A DNA stretch of 64,000 nucleotides, from NCBI RefSeq assembly GCF_010131535.1, contig NZ_WUBS01000007.1, positions 124,001 to 188,000 on the forward strand. The letters run 5' to 3'. The DNA is from Acerihabitans arboris (GTDB taxonomy: Bacteria > Pseudomonadota > Gammaproteobacteria > Enterobacterales > Enterobacteriaceae). Both the position numbers and the translations under genes were made by a program. Below are positions 35,879 through 44,870 of the stretch, in pieces (the first letter of the stretch is position 1; the number at the start of each line of letters is the position of its first letter). The notes below the pieces were generated by a model, which saw only the letters and a program-made list of their open reading frames with translations, made no database searches and had not been told where the DNA came from.

Positions 35879-38128
35879 TCAGAGATCGACTTTCACGGTA
35901 AACTGCATCTGGAACGGCTCGCCGATCTGGTTGGCCAGGTTGTTGGTGCCGATGGACGAGGTGTAATACGTCTTGTCGAACAGGTTCTTCAGGTTGACCT
36001 GCAGGGTGACCGGATGATCGGCCTTGATATGGTAGGCGGCGAAAGCGTCCGCGACGATATATCCCGGCAGGTAATAATCCGCGCCGCTGGTGCCCGAGCG
36101 CTTGCCTACGCCTCGCGCCCCGCCGCCGATGGTCAGGTCGTTGCCGCCGATGATGTCGCCGACATCATAGGTCAGGAACAGCGAACCGGTATGGCGCGGC
36201 ACGTTAACCAACGGTTTGCCGGCGTAATCCGGATCGTCGAGGATTTTCGCGTCGGTATAACCGTAGCTGGCGATCAGGTTGATGTTATCGGTCAGGGCGC
36301 CGGAGACGTCCATTTCCACGCCGCGCGACCGCACCTTGCCCGCCGTGCGGGCATAGGTCTCGTCGCCGATGGCCTCGTTATACAGTACGTTGCGTTTGTC
36401 GATATCGAACAGGGCGATATTGGACGTCACGCCGTTAAACAGCTCGAACTTGGCGCCGACCTCATAGGCCGTCGAGGTTTCCGGCGGCAGGCTGCCGATG
36501 TAGTTGGCGATGGAATACTGCGGCACCACCGAGCGCGCCACGTTGCCGTAGAAAGACAGCTGCGGGGTGGCTTTGTACACCAGGCCGAATTTAGGCACCC
36601 ATTTGCTGTCGCTGCTGTCGGTATTGACGTTGAACGGACGGCCCTTGCCGGCGTATTCGGTGAAATACATATAGCGCATGGCGGCCACGGCAATCCACTT
36701 ATCGGTCAGGTACAGCGAATCCTGCGCGTAGCCGGAATAGGTTTCCTGCTGAATGCGTTGATCGCTGTCCGACGCGCTGACGCTGCCGCAGGTGGAGGTA
36801 TTGCCGTAGGTCGGGTGGTAAATATTAAAATCCTGTACGTTCTTGCAGCGGATCATATCGGTGCGCAGCAGATCGTAGTTTTCATAGGCCACGCCGGTGA
36901 GGATTTCATTATAAAACCCGCCGATCTCCACGTTGCCCTGCAAATCCGCGCGCGTGGCGTGCATGCGCTGGGTCGAGCCGTTGGTGGCGTCGACGCGGCG
37001 CGTGACGTTGCCGGTGGCGGCGTCATAAGCCATGACCCGCGACTGGTTATCGGTATATTTATCCTGGCTGAAGCCGTAATCAAATTTGGCTTTCCAGGCA
37101 TTATTCAAACGATACTCCATATTCAGCTGGGCCACGTCCGAATAACCGTCGGTAATATTAAACGGCTCGTCTAGCCGGGTCTTGCGATCGATATCAATGG
37201 CATGTTTGGTGGTCAAATCAAATATGGTGCCGCGATCGAACGGGATTTGATAATCGCGGTGGGAATAAAAGACGTTCACCGTGGCGTTATCGCCGTAATA
37301 ACTTAGCGAGGGCGAGAAAAACGTACTTTTGGATTTGCCGAAATTGCGCCAGTAATCTTCATGCTGGTATTGGCCGATCAGGCGATAGGCAAAGCGAGTG
37401 CCTTCGATCGGCCCGGTTAAATCCAGCGTGCCGTTGCCGCCGCCGAAGCTGGTGGCGGTGGCGGACACCGATCCGGCAAAGGCGGTCTGCGGCCGTTTGG
37501 TAATGACGTTAACCAGGCCGCCGGGGTCCATAATGCCATACAGAGTCGAGCTTGGCCCCTTCAACACCTCCACTCGGGAGGTGGCGGCGTTGAAACTGCG
37601 CGGCTGCACGGTCTTGAGGCCGTTGGTCAGGATCGATCCGTCGCGGTTATCGCCGAAGCCCCGGCGGGAAAAGGAGTCCTGCGTGCCGCCCAGCGTATTG
37701 GTTTGCGCTATGTTGCTGACATTATATAACACATCGTCCAGCGAGGTGGCGTGTTGATCGGTAATCACCCGATCGCTGACGGTATTCACCACCTGTGGAA
37801 TATCCAGCAACGGCATATCGGTAAGCGTGGCGGTGGAAGAGCTCAGCGGCTGGTAGCCGAGCGTGGCGTTATCGGAGAACCCCGGCGCGTCGCCGGTCAC
37901 GGTCAGCGTCTCCCCATCGGCGCCGCCGGTGTCATCGGCTTGGGCATTGGCGGCAAGCTCATCCGGTGAATGTACGGGATTAACGGCAATCTTGCCGGTA
38001 TCCCGCGCGCCGGCGGTTTCGCCCGCCGCCGCCAGGGCCACGGGAGCTGAAAGCAGCGTCCCGGCTAAACATAAAACGGTTAACACAAGGTCGTTATTTC
38101 CCGGAGATGTTTTTGGTAACTCGATCAT
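35879..38128 (-). CDS. TonB-dependent siderophore receptor
   Basis: This 749-residue outer-membrane receptor has a signal peptide (residues 1-35, LAAAGETA region), a plug domain from about 75 to 210 (ETLTVTGDAP TonB-box-like, IPQVVNTVSDRVI, SRRGFGDNRDGSILTNG, SRVEVLKGPSSTLYGIMDPGGLVN, each in part) and a 22-strand barrel ending FQMQFTVKVDL. The motif EVLKGP-x-STLYG is typical of ferric-siderophore receptors of the FhuE/FcuA group. A Fur-like box precedes the gene. It is divergent from an ABC importer for iron complexes that it surely feeds. The siderophore is unknown; the C-terminal residue is leucine rather than the usual aromatic. Confidence 0.9.
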   Translation of the reverse strand: MIELPKTSPGNNDLVLTVLCLAGTLLSAPVALAAAGETAGARDTGKIAVNPVHSPDELAANAQADDTGGADGETLTVTGDAPGFSDNATLGYQPLSSSTATLTDMPLLDIPQVVNTVSDRVITDQHATSLDDVLYNVSNIAQTNTLGGTQDSFSRRGFGDNRDGSILTNGLKTVQPRSFNAATSRVEVLKGPSSTLYGIMDPGGLVNVITKRPQTAFAGSVSATATSFGGGNGTLDLTGPIEGTRFAYRLIGQYQHEDYWRNFGKSKSTFFSPSLSYYGDNATVNVFYSHRDYQIPFDRGTIFDLTTKHAIDIDRKTRLDEPFNITDGYSDVAQLNMEYRLNNAWKAKFDYGFSQDKYTDNQSRVMAYDAATGNVTRRVDATNGSTQRMHATRADLQGNVEIGGFYNEILTGVAYENYDLLRTDMIRCKNVQDFNIYHPTYGNTSTCGSVSASDSDQRIQQETYSGYAQDSLYLTDKWIAVAAMRYMYFTEYAGKGRPFNVNTDSSDSKWVPKFGLVYKATPQLSFYGNVARSVVPQYSIANYIGSLPPETSTAYEVGAKFELFNGVTSNIALFDIDKRNVLYNEAIGDETYARTAGKVRSRGVEMDVSGALTDNINLIASYGYTDAKILDDPDYAGKPLVNVPRHTGSLFLTYDVGDIIGGNDLTIGGGARGVGKRSGTSGADYYLPGYIVADAFAAYHIKADHPVTLQVNLKNLFDKTYYTSSIGTNNLANQIGEPFQMQFTVKVDL

Positions 38129-38585
38129 TTTCCCTATCCTGCTTAAATATCATCGCCCTGTTTGGCTGACATGAACGGCTTGTTTTCATTGCTCGGGGGC
38201 AACGCGGTTTAACGCCGCGTTTATTATTGTGGTTATTTTGAGAATGCGGTTGAAACTGATTATCATTCAAACATGGCAACCTGTAGTAGTAAACGCCGCG
38301 CGCAATAAAAGCCCGCCGCTATTTTCCGGGCAACGCCCCTGCCGGGAGTGGGCAAATTATTATGGCTATCCCGCTGATATAAGGCCTGTTTGTATCCAGC
38401 TGCCCACGTTTTCCCCACCGCTGTCCCGCTGTCGGTTATCCGGGCTGTCGTCGCTTCATGGCGCTTGACTACTACAGTAGTAATGCGCATTATCACGAAA
38501 ACGAATGAGAGTTATTTGCATTTTTGGTCGCGTATACTCGCTGATGGGATAACATCAGTCAATTGATTCAACGTGGGAGCAGTCA
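38129..38585. other. Divergent regulatory region of the iron-uptake locus
   Basis: No gene is present in these 457 bases. It holds two Fur-like motifs (38252-38270 and, weaker, about 38482-38500) and a pair of 10-bp inverted repeats, CTGTAGTAGT at 38281-38290 and ACTACTACAG at 38468-38477. Both divergent promoters are expected here. Confidence 0.5.
38252..38270 (-). promoter_or_regulatory. Fur box upstream of the TonB receptor
   Basis: On the minus strand GAATGATAATCAGTTTCAA matches the 19-bp Fur consensus (GATAATGATAATCATTATC) well over its AATGATAATCA core. It is about 125-140 bp before the receptor start. Iron repression of the receptor is expected. Confidence 0.55.
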
Positions 38586-39482
38586 ATGCCGCAGTCAGTG
38601 GATGCCGATACGCCGCCGTCGGGGCCGGAAACGGCACCGGCCTTAACGCATGGCATAACGCCCGGAACCGCGCCGGAAAGGCTAAAAACCGCACTTTCCC
38701 TGGACAATATATCGGCGGGTTATGGCGGCGCGCTGATGGTGGAAAACGTCAGCATAATCATACCCGCCGGGAAAATGACCGTGCTGGCAGGCGCCAACGG
38801 CTCGGGAAAATCCACCCTGCTGGCCACCATCGCCAGGATGTTGCGCCCCGCCGCCGGCCGGGTGCTGCTGGACGGCAAGGCCATCCACCAGATACCTACC
38901 AAGGCCGTGGCCCGCAGGCTGGGCATCCTGCCGCAGGCCCCGCGCCTGCCGGAAGGATTGACGGTATTTGAACTGGTGTCGCGCGGTCGTTTTCCCCATC
39001 AAACCCTGCTGCGTCAATGGTCGGCGGCGGATGAGCGCGCGGTTAACGACGCCATGCGCCTGACCGGCACCCTGGACTTCGCGCATCAGCCGGTGGACAG
39101 CCTTTCCGGCGGCCAGCGCCAACGCTGCTGGATTGCCATGGCGCTGGCGCAGGAAACGGAGATTATCCTGCTTGACGAGCCGACCACCTTTCTTGATCTA
39201 CGCTACCAGGTGGACATCCTCGAACTGCTGTTTGACCTGACCCGACTCCATGGCCGCACGGTGGTGGTGGTGCTGCACGATCTTAACTTCGCGGTTAACT
39301 ATGCCGACACCCTGCTGTTCCTCAAGCAGGGGCGGATCCGGGGCGTACTGGCCGACAGCGGGTTATGCACCCCGGAGCTGATCAAAGACGTCTTTGACGT
39401 GGAAGTACAGATGTCGGTGAATCCGGTGACGCGAAAACCTTTTTTTATCCCCTTCCGCGCCCGGGGTCATGACCTACCATGA
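38586..39482 (+). CDS. Iron-complex ABC transporter ATP-binding protein (FecE/FepC type)
   Basis: The 298-residue ATPase carries Walker A GANGSGKST (near residue 77), signature LSGGQRQRCWIAMALAQ, Walker B EIILLDEPTTFLDL and switch VLHDLN. These fit the FecE/FepC/FhuC group. A non-conserved N-terminal tail of about 35 residues precedes the family start. It overlaps the first permease gene by four bases. The gene order ATPase-permease-permease-binding protein is the reverse of fecBCDE but the parts are complete. Confidence 0.9.
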   Translation: MPQSVDADTPPSGPETAPALTHGITPGTAPERLKTALSLDNISAGYGGALMVENVSIIIPAGKMTVLAGANGSGKSTLLATIARMLRPAAGRVLLDGKAIHQIPTKAVARRLGILPQAPRLPEGLTVFELVSRGRFPHQTLLRQWSAADERAVNDAMRLTGTLDFAHQPVDSLSGGQRQRCWIAMALAQETEIILLDEPTTFLDLRYQVDILELLFDLTRLHGRTVVVVLHDLNFAVNYADTLLFLKQGRIRGVLADSGLCTPELIKDVFDVEVQMSVNPVTRKPFFIPFRARGHDLP

Positions 39483-40528
39483 CCATGCTTGACGACGCTG
39501 CAAAGCCGGCAAAACCCGCGCGCGGCAAACAACACGCCGGCCGTTTCGGACCGGCCATGGCGGCGGGCCTGCTGCTGCTGCTGTGCCTTGCGCTTATTCA
39601 TCTCGGCCTGGGCGCGCGTTATATCGGCCCGCGAGAGCTTCTCCGCGCCCTGTTTTTTTATAATGCGCATAATTTCGATCATAAGGTGATTATCGAGCTG
39701 CGTTTAGTCCGCCTGCTGGCCGCCCTGCTCACCGGGGCGGCGCTGGGTATGGCCGGGACGCTGCTGCAATCCGTTATCCGCAACCCGCTGGGCGAACCGC
39801 ATATTCTCGGCCTGAACGCCGGGGCCGCCCTGGCGGTGGTCGCGGCTTCGGCGCTCGGCGCGTCCTGGGGAGGCCTGACGGCGGCCCGTCCGCTGATTGC
39901 CGCCGGCGGCGCGGCGGCGCTGTTTACCCTGGTGATGACGCTATCCTGCGCGGGCCGCAGCGGCCTGACGCCGCTGAAGGTGACCTTATGCGGCGTGGCG
40001 TTGTCCTCGTTTGCCTCCTCGGTAACCGCCGCCATCCTGATCCTTGACGAGCAAACGCTGCTGGCGCTGCGCACCTGGCTGGCGGGCGATCTGGCCGGAC
40101 TGGATTACCCCACCCTGCTCAGCGCCCTGGGGCCGATGCTGGCCGGCGCGCTGCTGGCGCTGGTTATCTCGCCGCGGCTGAATATTCTCGCGCTGGGAGA
40201 CAGCGCCGCCATCGGGCTCGGGGTCAATATAGCCCGCACCCGCCTGCTGGGGCTGGCCGCCGCGGCCCTGCTGTGCGGCGCGGCGGTGTCGGTCGCCGGC
40301 CCCATCGGCTTTATCGGCCTGGTGGTGCCCCATATCGCGCGGCGGCTGGTTACCGGGGATATCCGCCAGGTTATCCCCCTTTCCGCCGTCGGCGGCGCGA
40401 TACTGCTGCTGGCGGCGGACATTGCCGCCCGCGCCCTGATTGCGCCGCGCGAGCTGGCAACCGGCGTCATGACCGCGCTGCTCGGCGCGCCGGTCTTCAT
40501 CGCCATCGCCGCGAGGCGCTTTAAATGA
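39479..40528 (+). CDS. Iron-siderophore ABC permease (FecCD family), first
   Basis: The 349-residue permease has about ten helices. The family motif GAALGMAGTLLQSVIRNPLG (in part) followed by EPHILGLNAGA marks the FecCD/BtuC group, and a late IGFIGLVVPHIARRL segment contains the coupling helix. It is translationally coupled to the ATPase upstream and, through a four-base overlap, to the second permease. The two permeases form the channel for the ferric complex delivered by the binding protein. Confidence 0.9.
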   Translation: MTMLDDAAKPAKPARGKQHAGRFGPAMAAGLLLLLCLALIHLGLGARYIGPRELLRALFFYNAHNFDHKVIIELRLVRLLAALLTGAALGMAGTLLQSVIRNPLGEPHILGLNAGAALAVVAASALGASWGGLTAARPLIAAGGAAALFTLVMTLSCAGRSGLTPLKVTLCGVALSSFASSVTAAILILDEQTLLALRTWLAGDLAGLDYPTLLSALGPMLAGALLALVISPRLNILALGDSAAIGLGVNIARTRLLGLAAAALLCGAAVSVAGPIGFIGLVVPHIARRLVTGDIRQVIPLSAVGGAILLLAADIAARALIAPRELATGVMTALLGAPVFIAIAARRFK

Positions 40529-41559
40529 AAACCTTTTATCCCCTGCGGCTGGGGCCGCTTTCGCTGCTGCTGCGCCCGCCCGTCCTGATGCTGTGCGCGC
40601 TGCTGCTGGCCGGCGTGCTGCTGGCCGCCGCGGCGGGCGTGACCCAGGGCAGCCTGCCGGTGCCCGGCAACGCCATCCTGCGCGCCTTGTTTTATCCCGG
40701 CGACGGCGCGGCGGAACAGCGGTATATCGTCTGGGATATCCGTTTGCCGCGCATGCTGACGGGGCTGTTGTGCGGCGCCATGCTGGGCATGGCCGGGGCG
40801 GCGATGCAGTCCATTACCCGCAACGGACTGGCCGATCCCGGCCTTATCGGCGTCAAGGAAGGCACCAGCGCGGTGGTGCTGACGCTGGTGATCTTCTTTC
40901 CCGCGCTCAGCCTGATATGGCGGCCGCTGGCCGGCATGGCCGGCGGCCTGCTGGTGGCGATGCTGGTGATGGGGCTGGCGCGCGATTTTTCCCGCCCGCG
41001 GTTTATCCTGGTAGGCATCGGCGTCTCCTGGGCGTTTTCCGCGGCTATCGGGGCATTTATGACCACCGCCGATATTCGCGACGTGCAGACCGCCCTGGTA
41101 TGGATGGCGGGCAGCCTGCACGCGGCCACCTGGGGCCTGCTCGGCATTACGGCTTTTTGGGGCTTGCTGGGCGGCGTCACGCTGTACGCCACCGCTCGCG
41201 CGTCGGATGTGGCGTTGCTGGGCGACGAGGCCGCCACCGGACTGGGCGTAAGGCTGCGCGCGCTGGCGCTGCTGCGTTTTACCGCCCCGGTATTGATCAC
41301 CGCCGCCAGCGTCGCCTGCGTCGGCAGTCTGGGATTTGTCGGTTTGATCGCTCCGCATATGGCGCGCTTCGTGCTGCGCGGCGGACAGGTGTCATTGCTC
41401 AGCGGCAGCGCCCTGCTCGGCGCCCTGCTGGTGCTGGTCACCGATAATGTGGGCCGGCTGGCATTTGCGCCGTTGCAGATCCCGGCCGGTATCGTAATGT
41501 CGCTGGTCGGCGGCCCGTTTTTTTTACTGTTGCTATGGCGGCGCCGGGACCGGCTGTAG
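40525..41559 (+). CDS. Iron-siderophore ABC permease (FecCD family), second
   Basis: The 344-residue permease resembles its upstream partner. GAMLGMAGAAMQSITRNGLA, then DPGLIGVKEGTSA, and the coupling segment GFVGLIAPHMARFVLRG identify the FecCD family. The partial divergence of the RNPLA motif (RNGLADPG here) is common in the second subunit. A compact arrangement with ATG four bases inside the previous gene points to a single mRNA. Confidence 0.9.
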   Translation: MKTFYPLRLGPLSLLLRPPVLMLCALLLAGVLLAAAAGVTQGSLPVPGNAILRALFYPGDGAAEQRYIVWDIRLPRMLTGLLCGAMLGMAGAAMQSITRNGLADPGLIGVKEGTSAVVLTLVIFFPALSLIWRPLAGMAGGLLVAMLVMGLARDFSRPRFILVGIGVSWAFSAAIGAFMTTADIRDVQTALVWMAGSLHAATWGLLGITAFWGLLGGVTLYATARASDVALLGDEAATGLGVRLRALALLRFTAPVLITAASVACVGSLGFVGLIAPHMARFVLRGGQVSLLSGSALLGALLVLVTDNVGRLAFAPLQIPAGIVMSLVGGPFFLLLLWRRRDRL

Positions 41560-41594
41560 CGGCCGGCGGTGAACCCTTTAGAGAGATCGTGGAT

Positions 41595-42560
41595 ATGCGC
41601 AATGTGCTCCTGTTAGTCATGTTAATGCTGGCCGCCCCGCCGCCGGCGCCGGCCGCCGATGCGCCGCAAACCCAGGAATTCAAAGACGATCTGGGCCGTT
41701 CGGTACGGGTGCCGCTGCATCCCCGGCGCATCGTGTCGCTGCACGATCTGGATATCACCATTCCGCTGATCGAGCTCGGCGTGCCGCCCATAGCCAGCCA
41801 TGGGCGCACCCGCGCCGACGGTTCGCACTACCTGCGCTCAAGCGGCATTTTGACCGGCGTCGATTTCGATAACTCGTCGATTGCCTTTATCGGCACCGCC
41901 GATATCGATATCGAAGCCATTGTCGCCGCCAAACCGGACCTGATTATCACCGAGCCAAGCCGCAATGTGCCTATCGAACAGCTGGAGAAAATCGCGCCGA
42001 CCGTCAGTATCGATCATCTGATCGGCGGCGCGCCGCGCATCTACGCCAGGCTGGCCGTACTGACCGGCAGCCGGCCCCGGCTGGCCATCCTGGAAAACCG
42101 TTACCAGCAGCAGATCAACGCGCTGCGGCAGGTGATGGATACCCGGGGCATCACCGTCTCGGTGGTGCAGGCCAATAAAGGCAAAATCACCGTGCATCAC
42201 ACCTACCGCGCCCTGGGGCGGGTGCTGCGCGACGCCGGGTTCCGCTTTCCGCCGATCGTCGACGGCATCCGGGAGGGCGACAGGATCGATGTCAGCGCCG
42301 AACGGCTGCCGGAGCTGGACGCCGACTTTATCTTTGATACCTACCGCTCCGACGCGGGAGGCAAACCGCAGGATGAAATAGACGAGATGAACAAAGTGAT
42401 GCCGCGCTATTGCGACTTCCTCAAGGCCTGCCGGGAGGGACGGTACATCGTGCTGCCGCGCGAGGAGACCATCTCCAACTCCTTTGCCTCGCTTAACCTG
42501 ATGGTTTCCCTGGTGCAATCCCACCTGTCCGGCCGTCCTCTGCCCGCGCCGAAGCCATGA
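41595..42560 (+). CDS. Iron-siderophore periplasmic binding protein
   Basis: This 321-residue protein has a signal peptide (residues 1-21, ending PAPAADA) and the TroA/FecB-like long-helix binding fold: VPLHPRRIVSLHDLDITIPLIELG (in part) near the N-terminus, KPDLIITEPSRN, and later DADFIFDTYRSDAGG. The ATG at 41595 follows GAGAGATCGTGGAT; a start at 41535 would place 20 unrelated residues before the signal peptide. It binds the ferric complex that crossed through the TonB receptor. Confidence 0.88.
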   Translation: MRNVLLLVMLMLAAPPPAPAADAPQTQEFKDDLGRSVRVPLHPRRIVSLHDLDITIPLIELGVPPIASHGRTRADGSHYLRSSGILTGVDFDNSSIAFIGTADIDIEAIVAAKPDLIITEPSRNVPIEQLEKIAPTVSIDHLIGGAPRIYARLAVLTGSRPRLAILENRYQQQINALRQVMDTRGITVSVVQANKGKITVHHTYRALGRVLRDAGFRFPPIVDGIREGDRIDVSAERLPELDADFIFDTYRSDAGGKPQDEIDEMNKVMPRYCDFLKACREGRYIVLPREETISNSFASLNLMVSLVQSHLSGRPLPAPKP

Positions 42561-43705
42561 CGGTATCCGGGAACGCGCCCGGGGCGTCGCCCACCCGCGC
42601 GCGCGTCTTCTACCGGTTGCACTGGTGGCTTGGCCTCGCCCTCGGCGCCTTCCTGTCGTTTATGGGCTTAAGCGGCGCCGTGATGAGCTTCGAGGATGAC
42701 ATCATGTTCGCATCCAGTCCGCAGGCCAGGGTGACGGCGCCGGCAAACGCCGCCGCGCTGCCGCTGGGCATGCTGATCGACCGGGTGATGAAACAACGGC
42801 CCGGCGACAGGCTGCTGTCGATACAGGTGGAACAGGCGCCGGACCGCGCCTGGACCGCGGCCTTTTTGCGCCCGGAGGGCGGGCGCAACCACCGGATATG
42901 GGTCGATCCCTACGGCGGGCAACTGCGCGGAGAGGCCACCGGCGCGGCGTTTTTCGCGACGGTGCGCAACCTGCACCGCTATTTGGCGCCGGGCGGCAAC
43001 AAAGGCGGCATCGGCCATGCCATCACCGGCGCCGGCGCGCTGGGCCTGGTATTTTTTGCGCTGTCGGGGCTGTATTTGCGCCTGGGCCAGGGCACCCGCA
43101 CGCTGAAGGACTGGCTGCGGCCCGATTTCCGTCTGCGCGGCAAGGATCTTTACCGCATGCTGCACCGGGTGTTCGGCACCTGGCTGGCGGCGGTCTATCT
43201 GGCGATCGCCTGTTCCGGCCTGTGGTGGTCGTATGACAGCTACCGGCAGGGACTGACCTGGCTGCTGTCCGACGGTCCGCTTAATCATGAAGCGCCCGTC
43301 CGGTCGAAAAAAGCCGCCGCGCCGGACGCCCCGCCGGTTGACTGGGACGCGGCGTGGCGGGTGGCGCGGCAACGTTATGGCGATAATTATCAATCGGCGC
43401 TGATTTTTTTGCCGCCGCCGGGGCGCGATATCCATATCCGCGTGCTGCCGCGCCACGCCGCCCATGACCGCGCCGGCGATGACCTGATCCTTGACGGCCG
43501 CAGCCTGGCGATAAGGCGCTTCACGCCCTACGCCGCCCTGAAACCAGGCCCCTGGATAATAAACAATATGGATCCCATCCATACCGGCATGGCGTTCGGC
43601 CTGGCGGGACGGATATTGTTCGCCCTGGCAAGCCTTGGCCTGCCGATGTTTTTTATTACCGGGCTGCTGCTGTACCTGCGACGGCGACGGATCGGGGATA
43701 GTTAG
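42557..43705 (+). CDS. PepSY-associated membrane protein, putative ferric reductase
   Basis: The 382-residue PepSY-TM protein has four main membrane helices (residues ~20-40, ~150-175, ~200-220, ~350-375) and soluble PepSY-like segments between. Conserved helix residues LHWWLGLALG, HAITGAGALGLVFFALSGLYL and RVFGTWLAAVYLAIACSGLWW (each in part) with several His fit the FoxB/PiuB-type family, thought to reduce ferric siderophores during uptake. It overlaps the binding-protein gene by four bases, completing the iron operon. Confidence 0.82.
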   Translation: MTVSGNAPGASPTRARVFYRLHWWLGLALGAFLSFMGLSGAVMSFEDDIMFASSPQARVTAPANAAALPLGMLIDRVMKQRPGDRLLSIQVEQAPDRAWTAAFLRPEGGRNHRIWVDPYGGQLRGEATGAAFFATVRNLHRYLAPGGNKGGIGHAITGAGALGLVFFALSGLYLRLGQGTRTLKDWLRPDFRLRGKDLYRMLHRVFGTWLAAVYLAIACSGLWWSYDSYRQGLTWLLSDGPLNHEAPVRSKKAAAPDAPPVDWDAAWRVARQRYGDNYQSALIFLPPPGRDIHIRVLPRHAAHDRAGDDLILDGRSLAIRRFTPYAALKPGPWIINNMDPIHTGMAFGLAGRILFALASLGLPMFFITGLLLYLRRRRIGDS

Positions 43706-43754
43706 CCCAACAGGGTGGCGCTCGCAGCGGCGCCATACGACAGGAGACTGGTTT

Positions 43755-44657
43755 ATGCACTCGAAAGCCCGTTATAAAAAATTACCGGCCGATCTGTTTG
43801 GCGATCGTTTCCGCAGCCGCGAGCACCTGTTATCGCCGCGCCTGCACGCCGTGGCCAGCTATATAAACCAGCACCGCCAGGTGATCATGGAGAATACCGC
43901 GCTGGAAATCGCCGCCGCCACGCAAACCTCGGACGCTACCGTGGTGCGCGCCATCCAGGCGCTGGGATTCGCCGGCCTGCGGGATCTCAAACGCACGCTG
44001 GAAAACCTCCATGGCCCGGTGCTCTCCTCGGCGCAAAAGCTGACCACCACGGTGCGGACCCTCTCCTATGATGTCGACTCCAGTATTGATTTCGTCATTG
44101 AGGGTCACCGGCGCGGTTGTGACGTCTTGGCTGAAAAGGACAACCGCCTGGCCATGGCGCAGGCAGTCGAACTGTTGATGGCCGCCGGCCGGGTCGGCGT
44201 CTTCGGCATCGGCGCCTCCAGCCTGCTGGCCGACTATGCCGCGCGCCTGCTTAACCGCATAGGCACGCCCGCCTATCCGCTGAACCGCACCGGCGTGGCC
44301 CTGGCGGAGCAGCTAATCGCCATCAAGCGCGGCGATGTGCTGATCATGATGGCGCAAAACAACGCGCACCGCGAAGGGCGGGCTACCCTGCGCGAAGCCA
44401 GGCGCCTGGGCGTGCCGGTAATATTGCTGACCTGGGCCGGCGGTTCGCAGTTTGCCCGCGAGGCGCATACCGTCATCCTGGTGCCGCGCGGCGGCGAAGG
44501 CGGCAAGGTGCCGCTGCACGGCACGGTGCTGGTATGCCTGGAGATGATCATCCTGTCGCTGGCCTCGGCGGCGCCGCAGGTGTCCATCAAGTCCATGGAT
44601 CGCCTCCAGGGCCTGTACCAGGCCATCATGGGCGGCGCCCGATCGGCGGGCAAATAA
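43755..44657 (+). CDS. MurR/RpiR-family transcriptional regulator
   Basis: This 300-residue regulator has an RpiR-type helix-turn-helix at residues ~15-90 (MENTALEIAAATQTSDATVVRAIQALG, shown partly) and a SIS domain from about 115 (RVGVFGIGASSLLADYAARLLNRIG). The ATG at 43755 has AGGAGA seven bases upstream. It is separated from the iron operon by 49 bp, so co-transcription is possible but not certain. Its ligand and targets are unknown. Confidence 0.85.
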   Translation: MHSKARYKKLPADLFGDRFRSREHLLSPRLHAVASYINQHRQVIMENTALEIAAATQTSDATVVRAIQALGFAGLRDLKRTLENLHGPVLSSAQKLTTTVRTLSYDVDSSIDFVIEGHRRGCDVLAEKDNRLAMAQAVELLMAAGRVGVFGIGASSLLADYAARLLNRIGTPAYPLNRTGVALAEQLIAIKRGDVLIMMAQNNAHREGRATLREARRLGVPVILLTWAGGSQFAREAHTVILVPRGGEGGKVPLHGTVLVCLEMIILSLASAAPQVSIKSMDRLQGLYQAIMGGARSAGK

Positions 44658-44697
44658 CGGCCCGGCGAACGGGTAATATGCCTTATTTTAGTGCAAT

Positions 44698-44714
44698 GGC
44701 ACCCATTTAGTGCA
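44698..44714. promoter_or_regulatory. NtrC-type enhancer dyad
   Basis: GGCACC-CATTT-AGTGCA fits the NtrC consensus TGCACY-N5-RGTGCA with one mismatch. It is about 105 bp upstream of the -24 element at 44808. The half motif TTTAGTGCAA occurs twice (44687 and 44706), giving an overlapping second site. The placement is typical of an NtrC enhancer. Confidence 0.55.
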
Positions 44715-44807
44715 AAAAAATATTTTTTTCTTATTCACCCGCCGTCTCTCCCGGAAATATAGCCTTACTTATCAGTGCCGTTTCCGTGCCATTAACTATT
44801 AGCGGCA

Positions 44808-44824
44808 CTGGCACGCCATTTGCT
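44808..44824 (+). promoter_or_regulatory. Sigma-54 promoter (-24/-12)
   Basis: CTGGCACG-N4-TTGCT matches the sigma-54 consensus (YTGGCACG-N4-TTGCW) in every defined position, with invariant GG and GC at the proper 10-bp spacing. It lies 47 bp before the IclR start codon, leaving a leader of roughly 35 bases. The operon IclR-OPT-DUF1177-AroM-PepE is downstream. Confidence 0.75.
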
Positions 44825-44870
44825 TAATAAACCACTATAACGGAACCGAGTTCCATTTTATGAGATCAGC

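Noticed and set aside
35612-37174. A 520-codon plus-strand open frame over the TonB receptor
   Set aside because: It is antisense to an intact 749-residue receptor and has no recognisable domain or ribosome binding site.
44840-44870. GGAACC motif near the IclR gene as a possible hrp box
   Set aside because: No CCAC follows at 15-16 bases, so the second half of the consensus is absent.
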